Part shown: positions 26,038-32,659 of the stretch, in pieces
Layout of the letters: the number at the start of each line of letters is the position of its first letter
Numbering within the stretch: position 1 is the stretch's first letter
The notes under the pieces: model-generated
Databases searched by the model: none
What the model was told of the DNA's origin: nothing
Seen by the model: the letters and a program-made list of their open reading frames with translations, nothing else
IMG/VR virus record: IMGVR_UViG_3300048924_000378
Location: 1 to 35,685 of that record
Source: a virus
Strand: one strand, 5' to 3'
Length of the DNA: 35,685 nt
Program-made: the position numbers and the translations under genes

Positions 26038-26524
26038 GGGTGTCGCTGCCGTGGCTGTTGACCAGCAGCTCGCGCAGGCGGCGTTCGGTGGCGCGGTGCG
26101 CTCGGATAAAGGTGCGGGCCGGGATTACCTCCAGCACCTGGCCGTAGGCGTCGCCGAACTCGACCAGGTGGCCCAGCTGCACAGCGTTCAGGCGCATCTC
26201 CTGACCATGGCCGTGCTTGCGACCAAGATCCACGAAGGCGGCCACCGCATCAGCAAACAGGCTCTGGGCCTCGGGCTCGGTGAAGACGCCCATGCCCAGC
26301 AGCGTTTCGGACAGGTTCGCGGCGTCGGCCAGGTCGCGCCAGTGCTGCACCGTGGGAGCGGCGTAGCCCACGGCATGCACGGCGGCCTGGACTGCAGCAG
26401 CCAGGGGCTCGCGCTTACGCTGGTGCAACGGCTGCCGCTCGCTGGCCGACAGCTCCTGTGCCAGCGTGTAGGTGTAGGGCAGCGTCAGGTAGTCGCGGCT
26501 CACGGAGCAATGGATAGCGCTCAT
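26018..26524 (-). CDS. Hypothetical early protein (168 aa)
   Basis: 168 residues from the ATG at 26524 (MSAIHCSVSRDYLTLPYTYTL), which overlaps the stop of the upstream gene as ATGA. The much longer open frame upstream is only a shadow of the neighbour. Mostly helical (AQELSASERQPLHQ, LGMGVFTEPEAQSLFADAVAAFVDLGRK), with no recognised motif. Position suggests a role tied to replication. Confidence 0.6.
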   Translation of the reverse strand: MSAIHCSVSRDYLTLPYTYTLAQELSASERQPLHQRKREPLAAAVQAAVHAVGYAAPTVQHWRDLADAANLSETLLGMGVFTEPEAQSLFADAVAAFVDLGRKHGHGQEMRLNAVQLGHLVEFGDAYGQVLEVIPARTFIRAHRATERRLRELLVNSHGSDTHEFIVV

Positions 26525-27303
26525 GGCTGGCTCCCCTGCTGGTGCTGCGCCACAGCGGCGGCAGTGCGGCGCTTGGCCCGCCCCAGGCGCATGCGGTCTG
26601 CGCGTGCCTGCACTTGCACGGGCGTGAAGCGCGAGGCCTTGAGCGCGAAGGCTTCGCGCAGGGTGGCCAGCTTGGACAGCACCTCGCGCTTCGGGCCGCT
26701 GGGCATGGACTCGGGCGCCGGCAGCGCAAGTGCTGCGCGCGGGGCCGGCAGTTGCAGCTGCTCGCGCAGGTCGTCGGTCAGGCCATCCATACCGCCCGGC
26801 AGCCGGCCTGCCGTGATGGCTTCCTGCACGGCGCGGGTGCGCGCTTCGGGGTCGTGGCCCAGGCTGACCTGCACCACCGGGCGGCGGCGCAGCGCGCGGG
26901 CCTCGCCCGTGATCCGGCCGTAGGCCTCGATGAATGCCTGCCGGGCCCCGAACTTGTCGCCGGCACTGAGCAGCGGCGCGGCCACGGCCCAGGCCTCGGC
27001 AATCTCGTCGGTCCACACCACGGTGGCCTGCTGGTCAGCACTGGTCAGCGCCAGGCCATAAGCTTCGGCGGGCAGCATGCGGCCCATGGCGTGGTCCACG
27101 TACTGCAGCACGGTGCCGGTCAGGATCGGGCCGCGGTGCTCGGCGCGGATCCGGGCCAGGGCCAGACGTAGCACCGGTTTCTCGATGTGGGCGAGGTCTT
27201 CAGCCAGCAGCAGCAGGGCTGCAGTTCGGACCTGCTGGCCGCTCAGCTCCATCGTGGCGCCCAGCTCTTCCAGCAGCCAGTCGGTGTCGTGGTCGTCACG
27301 CAT
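26521..27303 (-). CDS. Possible helicase-loader-like replication protein
   Basis: 260 residues. It directly follows the O-like initiator (the two overlap by 8 bases), where lambda-type phages keep gene P. The N-terminal half is helical, with AALLLLAEDLAHIEKPVLRLALARIRAEHRG and PILTGTVLQYVDHAMG, resembling the short helical domains of phage replication partner proteins that test partial overlap of 'working area' helices. No Walker motifs are seen, so it is not an AAA+ loader. The role as initiator partner or loader is inferred from position. The stop overlaps the next ATG (ATGA). Confidence 0.45.
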   Translation of the reverse strand: MRDDHDTDWLLEELGATMELSGQQVRTAALLLLAEDLAHIEKPVLRLALARIRAEHRGPILTGTVLQYVDHAMGRMLPAEAYGLALTSADQQATVVWTDEIAEAWAVAAPLLSAGDKFGARQAFIEAYGRITGEARALRRRPVVQVSLGHDPEARTRAVQEAITAGRLPGGMDGLTDDLREQLQLPAPRAALALPAPESMPSGPKREVLSKLATLREAFALKASRFTPVQVQARADRMRLGRAKRRTAAAVAQHQQGSQP

Positions 27304-28252
27304 TGCCGCCCTCCCCGTTGCCCCGGCCGCCGCGCTGGCGCAGCAGCCGCTTAGCCGCCTCGATGGCGTCGAAGTTGGCGCTCGTCTTGTCGGCCGCCTG
27401 CGCTGCCGTGCCGGTCACGGCCTGGCCACGAGCCCACTGGGTGCGGAAGCTCTCGGCCTGGTTCACCAGCACGCCGACGCCGTGTGAGTTCTTCACCACG
27501 AATGCCTCGTTCACGCTGGCCACGTACCAAGCCGCCACCAGCGGTGCCTCCTCGAAGCCCAGGCGCTTGACCAGCGTCTTCACGTTGGCGTTCACCACCT
27601 GGTTGCGCACCGGCTTGACGCCGTACCGCTGCTCGTAGGCCAGGCTGTACGCTGCCCAGGTGAGCTTGCAGGCTGCCTGCAGGGCTGTCTCGCCGTCGCC
27701 TGGTTCGCCGCCAACCCCATCGCGGCCCGGCGGCGCAGCCGGCGGGGATGGTTCTTTGGCGGTTCCTTTACGGTTCCTATTACGGTTCAATGATGATTTG
27801 GGTGCGCCATCTGCACCCCTGGGGTGCGCCATCTGCGGGGGTTGAGGTGCGCCATTTGCACCCCCTGGTGCGCCGGCTGCGGGGGGTGGTGCGCCGTCTG
27901 CACCCGGTGCGCCATTTGCGGGGGGTGCGCCATTTGCACCCGGTGCGGCATCTGCACCCGTGCCGCGTTTACGCTTCGCGGGCGCTGCAGCCGGGTTGAA
28001 GTTGGCTGGCGTGATGGTGTAGCTGGTGCTCGAGTTGATGCGGTACTCGCGGTACACCACGCCCACGGTCTGCAACCAGGCGATGGCATCCTGCACCGCG
28101 CGCTCGGACAGGCATGTGCGCTTCGCAATCGTCGCAACGCCGGGCCAGCACACGCCGTCATCATTGGCCTGGTCGGCCAGGGAAATCAGCACAGCCTTCT
28201 GCGCCGGGGACATTGCCAGCGGCCAGCAGGCCGCCATGATCATCGTGCTCAT
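27296..28252 (-). CDS. O-like replication initiator with origin iterons in its linker
   Basis: 318 residues from the ATG at 28252 (ATGA overlap with the Rha gene). The N-terminal 85 residues are a winged-helix DNA-binding domain (MSPAQKAVLISLADQANDDG, GVATIAKRTCLSERAVQDAIAWL), as in phage O-type initiators. A low-complexity Gly/Ala/Pro linker (about 97-150, repeated NGAP and DGAP) is encoded by eight 19-bp repeats, and then a basic SLNRNRNRKGT stretch by AT-rich DNA. The C-terminal domain (about 200-318; LTWAAYSLAYEQRYGVKPVRN, NANVKTLVKRLGF) is typical of replisome-organiser proteins. The layout matches lambda O, where the origin lies inside the gene. Confidence 0.75.
   Translation of the reverse strand: MSTMIMAACWPLAMSPAQKAVLISLADQANDDGVCWPGVATIAKRTCLSERAVQDAIAWLQTVGVVYREYRINSSTSYTITPANFNPAAAPAKRKRGTGADAAPGANGAPPANGAPGADGAPPPAAGAPGGANGAPQPPQMAHPRGADGAPKSSLNRNRNRKGTAKEPSPPAAPPGRDGVGGEPGDGETALQAACKLTWAAYSLAYEQRYGVKPVRNQVVNANVKTLVKRLGFEEAPLVAAWYVASVNEAFVVKNSHGVGVLVNQAESFRTQWARGQAVTGTAAQAADKTSANFDAIEAAKRLLRQRGGRGNGEGGNA
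27752..27800. other. AT-rich block next to iterons (probable DNA-unwinding element)
   Basis: By direct count 27751-27800 is 42% GC, inside a gene that is otherwise very GC-rich. It contains three ACGGTTC-type direct repeats at about 12-base spacing. It lies on the downstream side of the iterons with respect to gene direction, the same order as in the lambda origin. Confidence 0.5.
27801..27960. repeat. Eight 19-bp iterons, probable phage replication origin
   Basis: Copies of GGTGCGCCATYTGCACCCC or the same with a GGGGG end start at 27801, 27823, 27846, 27867, 27888, 27906, 27924 and 27942. Spacing is 21-23 bp for the first five and exactly 18 bp for the last four. The ACCC-ended copies have dyad symmetry (GGTGC...GCACC). 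They lie in the initiator gene between the DNA-binding and C-terminal domains. The repeats also encode a low-complexity linker, so repeat expansion alone is an alternative. Confidence 0.6.
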
Positions 28253-28965
28253 TGCTGCGCGCCCCCCTGCGCCAGGCGGGCCTGGTGCTGGCCCCACAGG
28301 CCGGCCACCCAGTTCACGCCCTTGGGGGTGAACTTCGTCGCGTTGAAGGCATGCTCGTTGGCCTGGGCCACGCCTGTCTTCACGACAAAGCGGCCGGCAT
28401 CGATGTGACACTGGTGCGCGGTCCACTCGCCGCCCAGGCGGTACATGATCTTTTCGTCCTGCAGCCAGGCCCGGAATGCGTGCTCGTTCGCGCCCAGCAG
28501 CTTGGCCACCTGACGGAAGCCCTTCGCGCCGTTGGCGGCCACGTAGCGGTCCACGTATTCAGCCTTGGGCGCGGCCAGTGCCAGGGCGGCCTGCTGCTGC
28601 TCGATCTGCTCGGCCTGTTCAGCGGCCAGGCGCAGCGCCTGAGACATCGTGCGCGGAACGGCTGGAGCGGCCTGGACCTCCAGCTCCTGCCACCGCTTCA
28701 CCACCTTCATGCGCGCCACGGCGTCGTAGCCCAGCAGCAGGGTCAGGCAGGTGTCGCGGTCCAGTTCGTACTGCGGGTAGCGCTGGCCGTTGGCACCCGC
28801 GTAAGTCGTTGTTTCGCAAGCAGGATTCAAATTTGAAGCCTGCAGGTCGTCCAGCATCGTGCGGATGTCGCGCATCACGTTGCCATGGTCGCGGCCCGTC
28901 AGCTCGGCGATTTCGCGGCTGCTCATGGTCAGCACGGCGGAAGAAATTGCGGTGATCGCGTTCAT
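28249..28965 (-). CDS. Rha/KilAC-type antirepressor or regulatory protein
   Basis: 238 residues. The N-terminal domain (about 12-95) is the Rha family: LTMSSREIAELTGRDHGNVMRDIR, then YELDRDTCLTLLLGYDAVARMKVVKRW. The C-terminal domain (about 135-235) is a KilAC/ANT antirepressor domain: FRQVAKLLGANEHAFRAWLQ, IMYRLGGEWTAHQ, KTGVAQANEHAFNATKFTPKG. Such proteins interfere with repressor control or modulate lysogeny. The start at 28965 overlaps the upstream stop (ATGA), and its own stop overlaps the initiator start. Confidence 0.82.
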   Translation of the reverse strand: MNAITAISSAVLTMSSREIAELTGRDHGNVMRDIRTMLDDLQASNLNPACETTTYAGANGQRYPQYELDRDTCLTLLLGYDAVARMKVVKRWQELEVQAAPAVPRTMSQALRLAAEQAEQIEQQQAALALAAPKAEYVDRYVAANGAKGFRQVAKLLGANEHAFRAWLQDEKIMYRLGGEWTAHQCHIDAGRFVVKTGVAQANEHAFNATKFTPKGVNWVAGLWGQHQARLAQGGAQQ

Positions 28966-29390
28966 TGCCCGGGCCCCCAGAATTTCCGGGCCGGAAATGG
29001 GCCTGTCAAATGCTCACGCAGGTCCATAGCATCAGCGTCATGCAACGCTTTTTCCGCAACCATCAACGTGTAAGTCTTCTCGTGGACCAGCAGGTAAATG
29101 CAGTCCCGCTGGCAGGCCGACGAGTTCTGTTTGCGCATGGCCGCTCGACGCCTGAAAAGCTCCGCAGTGCCACTGTCAACCCACGTCTTCATGCAGGTGT
29201 CCAGAGCCCCATTCGGCCCAGCGATGCCACGGGCAAACATCACGCCGCCACCTTCAGCCTCGTCCAACCGGGCCTGGACATGCGTCAGCACGCGCTCTGC
29301 TTCCTCAGGGGCCAGCCCCTTCAGTGCCTTGATGATTCGTTCCGCCGCGTCAATCTCCGCGCGGCTCAGTACTTGGGGGGCGTCACGCAT
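28962..29390 (-). CDS. Hypothetical early protein (142 aa)
   Basis: 142 residues. GAGGAG precedes the ATG at 29390. The N-terminal half is helical (LSRAEIDAAERIIKALKGLAPEEAERVLTHVQARLDEAE); the second half has cysteines and hydrophobic segments (CIYLLVHEKTYTLMVAEKAL). It has no recognised domain. It lies in the leftward early operon just before the Rha gene, coupled by ATGA, so probably a regulator or host-takeover protein. Confidence 0.6.
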   Translation of the reverse strand: MRDAPQVLSRAEIDAAERIIKALKGLAPEEAERVLTHVQARLDEAEGGGVMFARGIAGPNGALDTCMKTWVDSGTAELFRRRAAMRKQNSSACQRDCIYLLVHEKTYTLMVAEKALHDADAMDLREHLTGPFPARKFWGPGQ

Positions 29391-29487
29391 GCGGACTCAC
29401 TCCTCGGCTTGATTTTTCAAAGGGGTGCCCGCCACCTCCCGGGGCAGAATGGAAGTTCCTACACAACCATTTCCAGGAGGGGCGGAC

Positions 29488-29745
29488 ATGAAACTGGAGA
29501 ACACGGAATTGCTTGTCGCCGCGCAGGTGTTGGACCTGGCTGCTGCGAACCGCCAGACGGCCTGGGCGAGGTACGCCAGGGAGAACGACTTGCCCGCACA
29601 GGCCTCACCCCAGGAACGGAAAGCCTGGAGGGAAGAGCACCCGGTGTCGGAGTTCGTGCCTGGGGCGCTTGCTGCTCTACAAGCCGTCGCGATGCAGATA
29701 CGCGAACTCACGGCAGCCTCCAATCGGGATCCGGCGAAGGGCTGA
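29488..29745 (+). CDS. Small hypothetical gene against the early operon
   Basis: 85 residues from the ATG at 29488 (AGGAGG upstream); an earlier in-frame start exists but is less likely. Helical throughout: NTELLVAAQVLDLAAANRQTAWARYARE and VPGALAALQAVAMQIREL. It is on the + strand, opposite to the leftward early operon, and its 3' end overlaps the small - strand gene by 38 bases. It would be transcribed in lysogens or by its own promoter; no promoter is obvious. Function unknown. Confidence 0.55.
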   Translation: MKLENTELLVAAQVLDLAAANRQTAWARYARENDLPAQASPQERKAWREEHPVSEFVPGALAALQAVAMQIRELTAASNRDPAKG

Positions 29746-29938
29746 CGGTCAGCGCCAAGGCGGTGATCGACTGCTGGGCAGCCACTGTGGCCTGCTGCGA
29801 CATCAGCCTTTTCATGTCGGCGTGCAGATTCAGGCTGGCCTTGTGCCAAGCCTCCATGCGACGCTCCTGGCGGACGCGGTGCAAGCGCTTCTGGAACGGC
29901 AGTGGGCCCGGCCGCTTGGACTTGCGGGGGCTATGCAT
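29708..29938 (-). CDS. Small basic early protein (76 aa) after cro
   Basis: 76 residues from an ATG at 29938 that overlaps the end of the cro-like gene by 8 bases. The N-terminus is strongly basic (SPRKSKRPGPLPFQKRLHRVRQERR), followed by a helical region. The small size, basic charge and coupled position suit an early regulator or nucleic-acid-binding protein (for example an antitermination-type factor), but no family is recognised. Confidence 0.5.
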   Translation of the reverse strand: MHSPRKSKRPGPLPFQKRLHRVRQERRMEAWHKASLNLHADMKRLMSQQATVAAQQSITALALTVSPSPDPDWRLP

Positions 29939-30182
29939 GACCCGGCTCCTGGGCGGCGGGCTGCGCAAGCTCGGGCAGCGGATCTCGCCCATAGACCTGG
30001 TCCAAGGTCACGGACAGGCCGCGCCCGAGCGCGAAATCGATCAGCCTCAGGGCAACGTGCACAGGCATGGACTGCAGCCCGGACTCGTAGTTGGCGATGT
30101 TTCCTTGGCTGCATTCGATTCCAACGCCAAGCTCTTTTTGGGTCACACCCAGGAGCGACCGTATGGGTTTGAGTGTCTGCAT
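29931..30182 (-). CDS. Cro-like helix-turn-helix repressor
   Basis: 83 residues. A compact XRE-type helix-turn-helix domain lies in the first half: LGVTQKELGVGIECSQGNIANYESG, followed by a short C-terminal part. It reads leftward from a promoter over which operators O1 and O2 lie, divergent from the repressor gene, the position of lambda cro. The ATG at 30182 lies exactly 7 bases after the -10 box, so the mRNA is probably leaderless; an ATG at 30191 is in frame but lies within the -10 region. It should repress the repressor promoter and commit to lytic growth. Confidence 0.78.
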   Translation of the reverse strand: MQTLKPIRSLLGVTQKELGVGIECSQGNIANYESGLQSMPVHVALRLIDFALGRGLSVTLDQVYGRDPLPELAQPAAQEPGHA

Positions 30183-30189
30183 GACATTC

Positions 30190-30218
30190 ATTATCAGCGG
30201 CGCTGGTTCTTGCGTCAA
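30190..30218 (-). promoter_or_regulatory. Leftward early promoter (cro/replication operon)
   Basis: On the - strand: TTGACG (30218-30213), a 17-base spacer, and GATAAT (30195-30190). Transcription should start at about 30182, at the A of the cro ATG. Operators O1 and O2 overlap the -10 and -35 regions. Confidence 0.8.
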
Positions 30219-30255
30219 CCAGCGCCGCTGATCATAAATAATCAGCGCGCCTGAT
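30193..30255. promoter_or_regulatory. Left operator region, O1-O2-O3
   Basis: Three 15-bp imperfect palindromes: O1 ATCAGCGGCGCTGGT (30193-30207), O2 ACCAGCGCCGCTGAT (30218-30232, inverted O1), O3 ATCAGCGCGCCTGAT (30241-30255), centres 23-25 bp apart. O1 and O2 cover the leftward promoter; O3 covers the -10 of the repressor promoter. This matches the lambda OR logic of repression plus repressor autoregulation. Confidence 0.8.
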
Positions 30256-30258
30256 ACT
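30230..30258 (+). promoter_or_regulatory. Repressor-maintenance promoter
   Basis: The -10 is GATACT (30253-30258) with a preceding T. The -35 position (30230-30235, GATCAT) is poor, so activation by repressor bound at O2 is likely. The predicted start is the A of the ATG at 30265, giving a leaderless repressor mRNA, as in lambda PRM. Confidence 0.55.
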
Positions 30259-30264
30259 AAAGAC

Positions 30265-30972
30265 ATGAGTAGCAAGAAAGCCATCGTCACGGACGAGCAC
30301 CGCGAAGAGGCGCGTGCCCTGCGTGAAATCTGGAACAGGGTCAAGCCCAGAAACCAGAAGGAATTCGGCGCGGAGTTTGGGATCGGCGGGCAGACTGCTG
30401 TCAGCAACTTCCTGAGCGGCACATCCGCCCTCAGTCTGAAGGCAGCCGCAGGATTTGCCGCTGGTCTAGGCTGTCGCATTGAGGATTTCAGCCCGCGACT
30501 GGCAGCCCCTGCGGCCCAAATCGCAGAGCTGACCCCGCCGCCCCCACCCTCCAGCGACGAATACACGTCAGTGCGATACGCCAATGTCCGCTTTGCAAAC
30601 GGCACTGGCAAGGTGGCCTACGTCGCTGCCGACAAACCTGCCCTCGTGTTCCGGACCGATTTTTTGAAGAAGGCTGGCGTCTCTCAGGCAAATGCTGTGG
30701 TCGTGGATGCGACAGGCCACAGCAACGAACCAAAAATCCCAGACGGGTCGATCGTCCTGGTAAACCGTGGGGACAAGGAGCGGCTGAACGGTGACTTCTA
30801 TGCCTTCCGTGCCGACGGTGAGCTGCTCATCAAGCGTCTTCAGGATGTCCCTGGGGCCGGCGTCTTGGCGATAGCCGACAACCCCAGCTTCAAGCCCAAG
30901 CAAATCATGTACCGAGAAGGTGATGATTTCGAAGTAATTGGCCGCGCCGTATGGGCAGGAATCATGCTCTGA
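30265..30972 (+). CDS. CI-like repressor, HTH plus S24/LexA-type domain
   Basis: 235 residues. An N-terminal helix-turn-helix (about 28-75) is followed by a Pro-rich linker (about 80-98). The C-terminal LexA/S24-type domain (about 115-235) has GHSNEPKIPDGS, in which S153 sits where the catalytic Ser of GDSMEP lies, and LLIKRL with K190 as the partner Lys, so self-cleavage on SOS induction is plausible. The gene is divergent from cro, flanked by operators on both sides, and ends in a strong terminator. Confidence 0.88.
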   Translation: MSSKKAIVTDEHREEARALREIWNRVKPRNQKEFGAEFGIGGQTAVSNFLSGTSALSLKAAAGFAAGLGCRIEDFSPRLAAPAAQIAELTPPPPPSSDEYTSVRYANVRFANGTGKVAYVAADKPALVFRTDFLKKAGVSQANAVVVDATGHSNEPKIPDGSIVLVNRGDKERLNGDFYAFRADGELLIKRLQDVPGAGVLAIADNPSFKPKQIMYREGDDFEVIGRAVWAGIML

Positions 30973-31000
30973 CGCGACTGCAACTCATCTTCCCAACGTC

Positions 31001-31031
31001 AAAAAAGACCCGCCTTGTGCGGGTTTTTTTA
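31001..31031 (+). terminator. Intrinsic terminator after repressor gene
   Basis: Stem ACCCGC / GCGGGT with a CTTGT loop, flanked by AAAAAA on the left and TTTTTT on the right, so it could act in both directions. It lies just after the repressor stop codon and before the right operators. Confidence 0.88.
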
Positions 31032-31070
31032 CGGCCATTCGCCGATGGCACCAGCGCGCACGAAACAAAA

Positions 31071-31110
31071 ATCAGCGGCGCTGGTTGACACACAAACCAG
31101 CGGCGCTGAT
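31071..31110. promoter_or_regulatory. Right operator pair
   Basis: Two 15-bp operators, ATCAGCGGCGCTGGT (31071-31085) and ACCAGCGGCGCTGAT (31096-31110), with centres 25 bp apart. They are near-identical to O1 and O2 on the left side of the repressor gene and overlap the rightward promoter, like lambda OL. Confidence 0.82.
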
Positions 31111-31113
31111 AAT
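31085..31113 (+). promoter_or_regulatory. Rightward early promoter
   Basis: TTGACA (31085-31090), a 17-base spacer, GATAAT (31108-31113): nearly consensus. It drives the arm that reads towards rdgC and is overlapped by both right operators, so it should be off in the lysogen. Confidence 0.85.
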
Positions 31114-31176
31114 AAATCTCAGCATCCCAGCCACCGCACATCGCGGACCGGTTGGGAAGTTGGGCACCACGGCATC

Positions 31177-31195
31177 GACCGGGATGGCCCCGGTC
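31177..31195 (+). terminator. Hairpin just downstream of rightward promoter
   Basis: Stem GACCGGG / CCCGGTC with a 5-base loop followed by TTTAAC. The T-run is short, so it may be a weak terminator or pause site about 60 bases into the rightward transcript. Confidence 0.35.
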
Positions 31196-31196
31196 T

Positions 31197-31388
31197 TTAA
31201 CAAGAGAGCCTGAGTACAGATTGGTTGAGGCGGCCGCTGACGGCGCGTGAGAAGTTCAGCGGGAAGCGGGGTGGATAGCTCCAGCCCGCCCCACTCGGGC
31301 ACATCATCAGTAGCAGAAAGATGTAGCCGATGGCTTGGAGGCACTTGGCCACGTCGATCTTGATGCTCACACGCACAGAAGTCTTCAT
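31197..31388 (-). CDS. Possible small membrane protein (63 aa)
   Basis: 63 residues: a short N-terminal region with basic residues, then a hydrophobic segment (AIGYIFLLLMM, about 19-29) and a polar tail. GGAGC lies 7 bases upstream of the ATG at 31388, and an 18-bp perfect palindrome lies 19 bases upstream of that ATG. It is antisense to the rightward early transcript. It could be a small host-membrane-acting peptide, but with this length chance cannot be excluded. Confidence 0.4.
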   Translation of the reverse strand: MKTSVRVSIKIDVAKCLQAIGYIFLLLMMCPSGAGWSYPPRFPLNFSRAVSGRLNQSVLRLSC

Positions 31389-31406
31389 TTGGATTGCTCC
31401 GGTGAA

Positions 31407-31424
31407 GACCCGTGGCCACGGGTC
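31407..31424. promoter_or_regulatory. 18-bp perfect palindrome
   Basis: GACCCGTGGCCACGGGTC is perfectly self-complementary with no loop, so it is better read as a protein-binding site than as an RNA hairpin. It lies 19 bp upstream of the small - strand reading frame at 31388. Confidence 0.4.
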
Positions 31425-31582
31425 AAGAACCCGCTTTGCACTTATTACGCGCCCTTGCTGGCGCGGCCAGTTGCTTACCGCGAATGGGCTTCTGGCATCG
31501 GCTTGGTGAAAGGGGGCGATGCTCTTGTCGCCGAGCAGGCGGGACATCCATCCCATACCACCCAAAGTCACCGTACCTGTAA

Positions 31583-31621
31583 GCGCCTTGCTAAGGCGCA
31601 GTGGGAGTTAGCGGCTCCCAC
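31583..31621 (+). ncRNA. Two-hairpin RNA module, put-like in architecture
   Basis: Stem I GCGCCTT-GCT-AAGGCGC (31583-31599) and stem II GTGGGAG-TTAGCGG-CTCCCAC (31601-31621) are separated by one unpaired A. Both arms are perfect 7-bp pairs. The arrangement of two stem-loops with one unpaired base recalls HK022 put RNA, which makes RNA polymerase read through terminators. It lies on the rightward early transcript ahead of two terminators. Confidence 0.45.
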
Positions 31622-32092
31622 AGCAAGTATCTCAGATGGCCGCCTCATCCAATCTGCACTCAGCTCTCGCACTGCACGCCGATGTTGCTTGCCCCACGAG
31701 CGGGGCATTCGTCCGGCGCAATGGCGCTCCTGGGCATGGGCCAGGTGAGCGCGCCGCGTCTCCGCGCGGTTGCCAGTCCGTCAAAGCACGGTTCACGGCA
31801 TAGGGAAGGAACTGCGGGCGGGATGCCCTGTAGAGAGTAGGCGGGAGGCAGTGAAGGGTGTGCGCCAGCGCATCTGGAGCCGACGATGGAACACCGCCCG
31901 GGCATTCCGGTGACGAACGCAGTGAGATGACACCACGGAGCAAATAAACGGTGCGGCATGTTGATGCCGCGCAGCTGCTACCAGATGCAGCACGCCCTCC
32001 CCGAGCGCATCGGGGCGAAACAAAAGAGGCTCTCGTTGGGGGACGCGTTTAGTGCATGTGTTACAAACTGCCCATCCAAGAAGGGAGAGACC

Positions 32093-32659
32093 ATGTTCAA
32101 AAGCCAGCAGACACTGGCCGCCATTGCCCTGGCATTCGCTGCAGTAGGCCCTGCATCGGCGCAGGTGAAATGCACAATGCCAAATCAGAAAGTCATCACG
32201 CTTCAGACGGCCAGCAAATGTCCGGCGGATGCCTTGAAAGCAGAGACGCTGGATGGCAAGGACATCACGCCACCGCAAAGCGAACGTCGTACCCCGACAC
32301 CAAAGCCGACCACCACAGCCGCTCCACCGCCGACGCCCAAGCCTATCGAAAACCATATCGTGAGACCCAGGCGGGAGGAGTACGTTGAGCCATTCGATGT
32401 TGCACGCAACATCTGCAAGGTTGTCAAAGATCACAAGGCAGGCATTTGCAGCATCAGTCAAGCAAACAGGGTCGAAAACACCCCTTACATTCGTGTCACC
32501 ACCGACGGCACAGCTGACGAGTTACGCAAGCTATGCCAGATGCTCGCAAAATCTGCCCACGAATCGAGTAAAGGCAGTATGCGTGATCACTTTTGGTATG
32601 TGAGGGTGTATTCACGGCATGATTTCTTCACACCAGTGGACACTTGCAGGATTCAGTAG
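32093..32659 (+). CDS. Exported six-cysteine protein with Pro/Thr linker
   Basis: 188 residues from the ATG at 32093 (GGGAGAG upstream). A signal peptide (about 1-23, ending ASA) precedes QVKC. A small N-terminal part with two Cys is joined through a Pro/Thr-rich linker (about 66-86) to a C-terminal domain with four Cys (NICKVV, GICSI, KLCQM, DTCRIQ). No family is recognised. It is the first + strand gene after the rightward early promoter and could be made during infection or independently as an accessory gene. Periplasmic location is predicted. Confidence 0.7.
   Translation: MFKSQQTLAAIALAFAAVGPASAQVKCTMPNQKVITLQTASKCPADALKAETLDGKDITPPQSERRTPTPKPTTTAAPPPTPKPIENHIVRPRREEYVEPFDVARNICKVVKDHKAGICSISQANRVENTPYIRVTTDGTADELRKLCQMLAKSAHESSKGSMRDHFWYVRVYSRHDFFTPVDTCRIQ

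Larger units (their letters stand above)
31389..32092. other. 704-bp non-coding region rich in inverted repeats
   Basis: No convincing gene: short open frames on either strand lack ribosome-binding sites and coding-like composition. It holds an 18-bp palindrome (31407-31424), a two-hairpin module (31583-31621) and a hairpin GCGGCAT-GTTG-ATGCCGC (31953-31970). It lies between the rightward early promoter and the first + strand gene, so it is transcribed as a long leader in the lytic cycle. Confidence 0.6.

Noticed and set aside
26525-27016. N-terminal extension of the 168-residue early protein to 332 residues
   Set aside because: The extra part is an Arg/Gly/Ala-rich out-of-frame reading of the upstream gene; the ATGA overlap at 26524 fixes the start.
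27801-27960. CRISPR array
   Set aside because: The 18-23 bp periods leave almost no spacer, and the repeats lie inside a coding frame.
30183-30611. Longer cro reading frame starting inside the repressor gene
   Set aside because: It would begin upstream of its own promoter and read antisense through the repressor N-terminus.
31632-31959. Small proteins on either strand of the non-coding region
   Set aside because: They lack ribosome-binding sites and read as Pro/Arg/Ser-rich shadow sequence.
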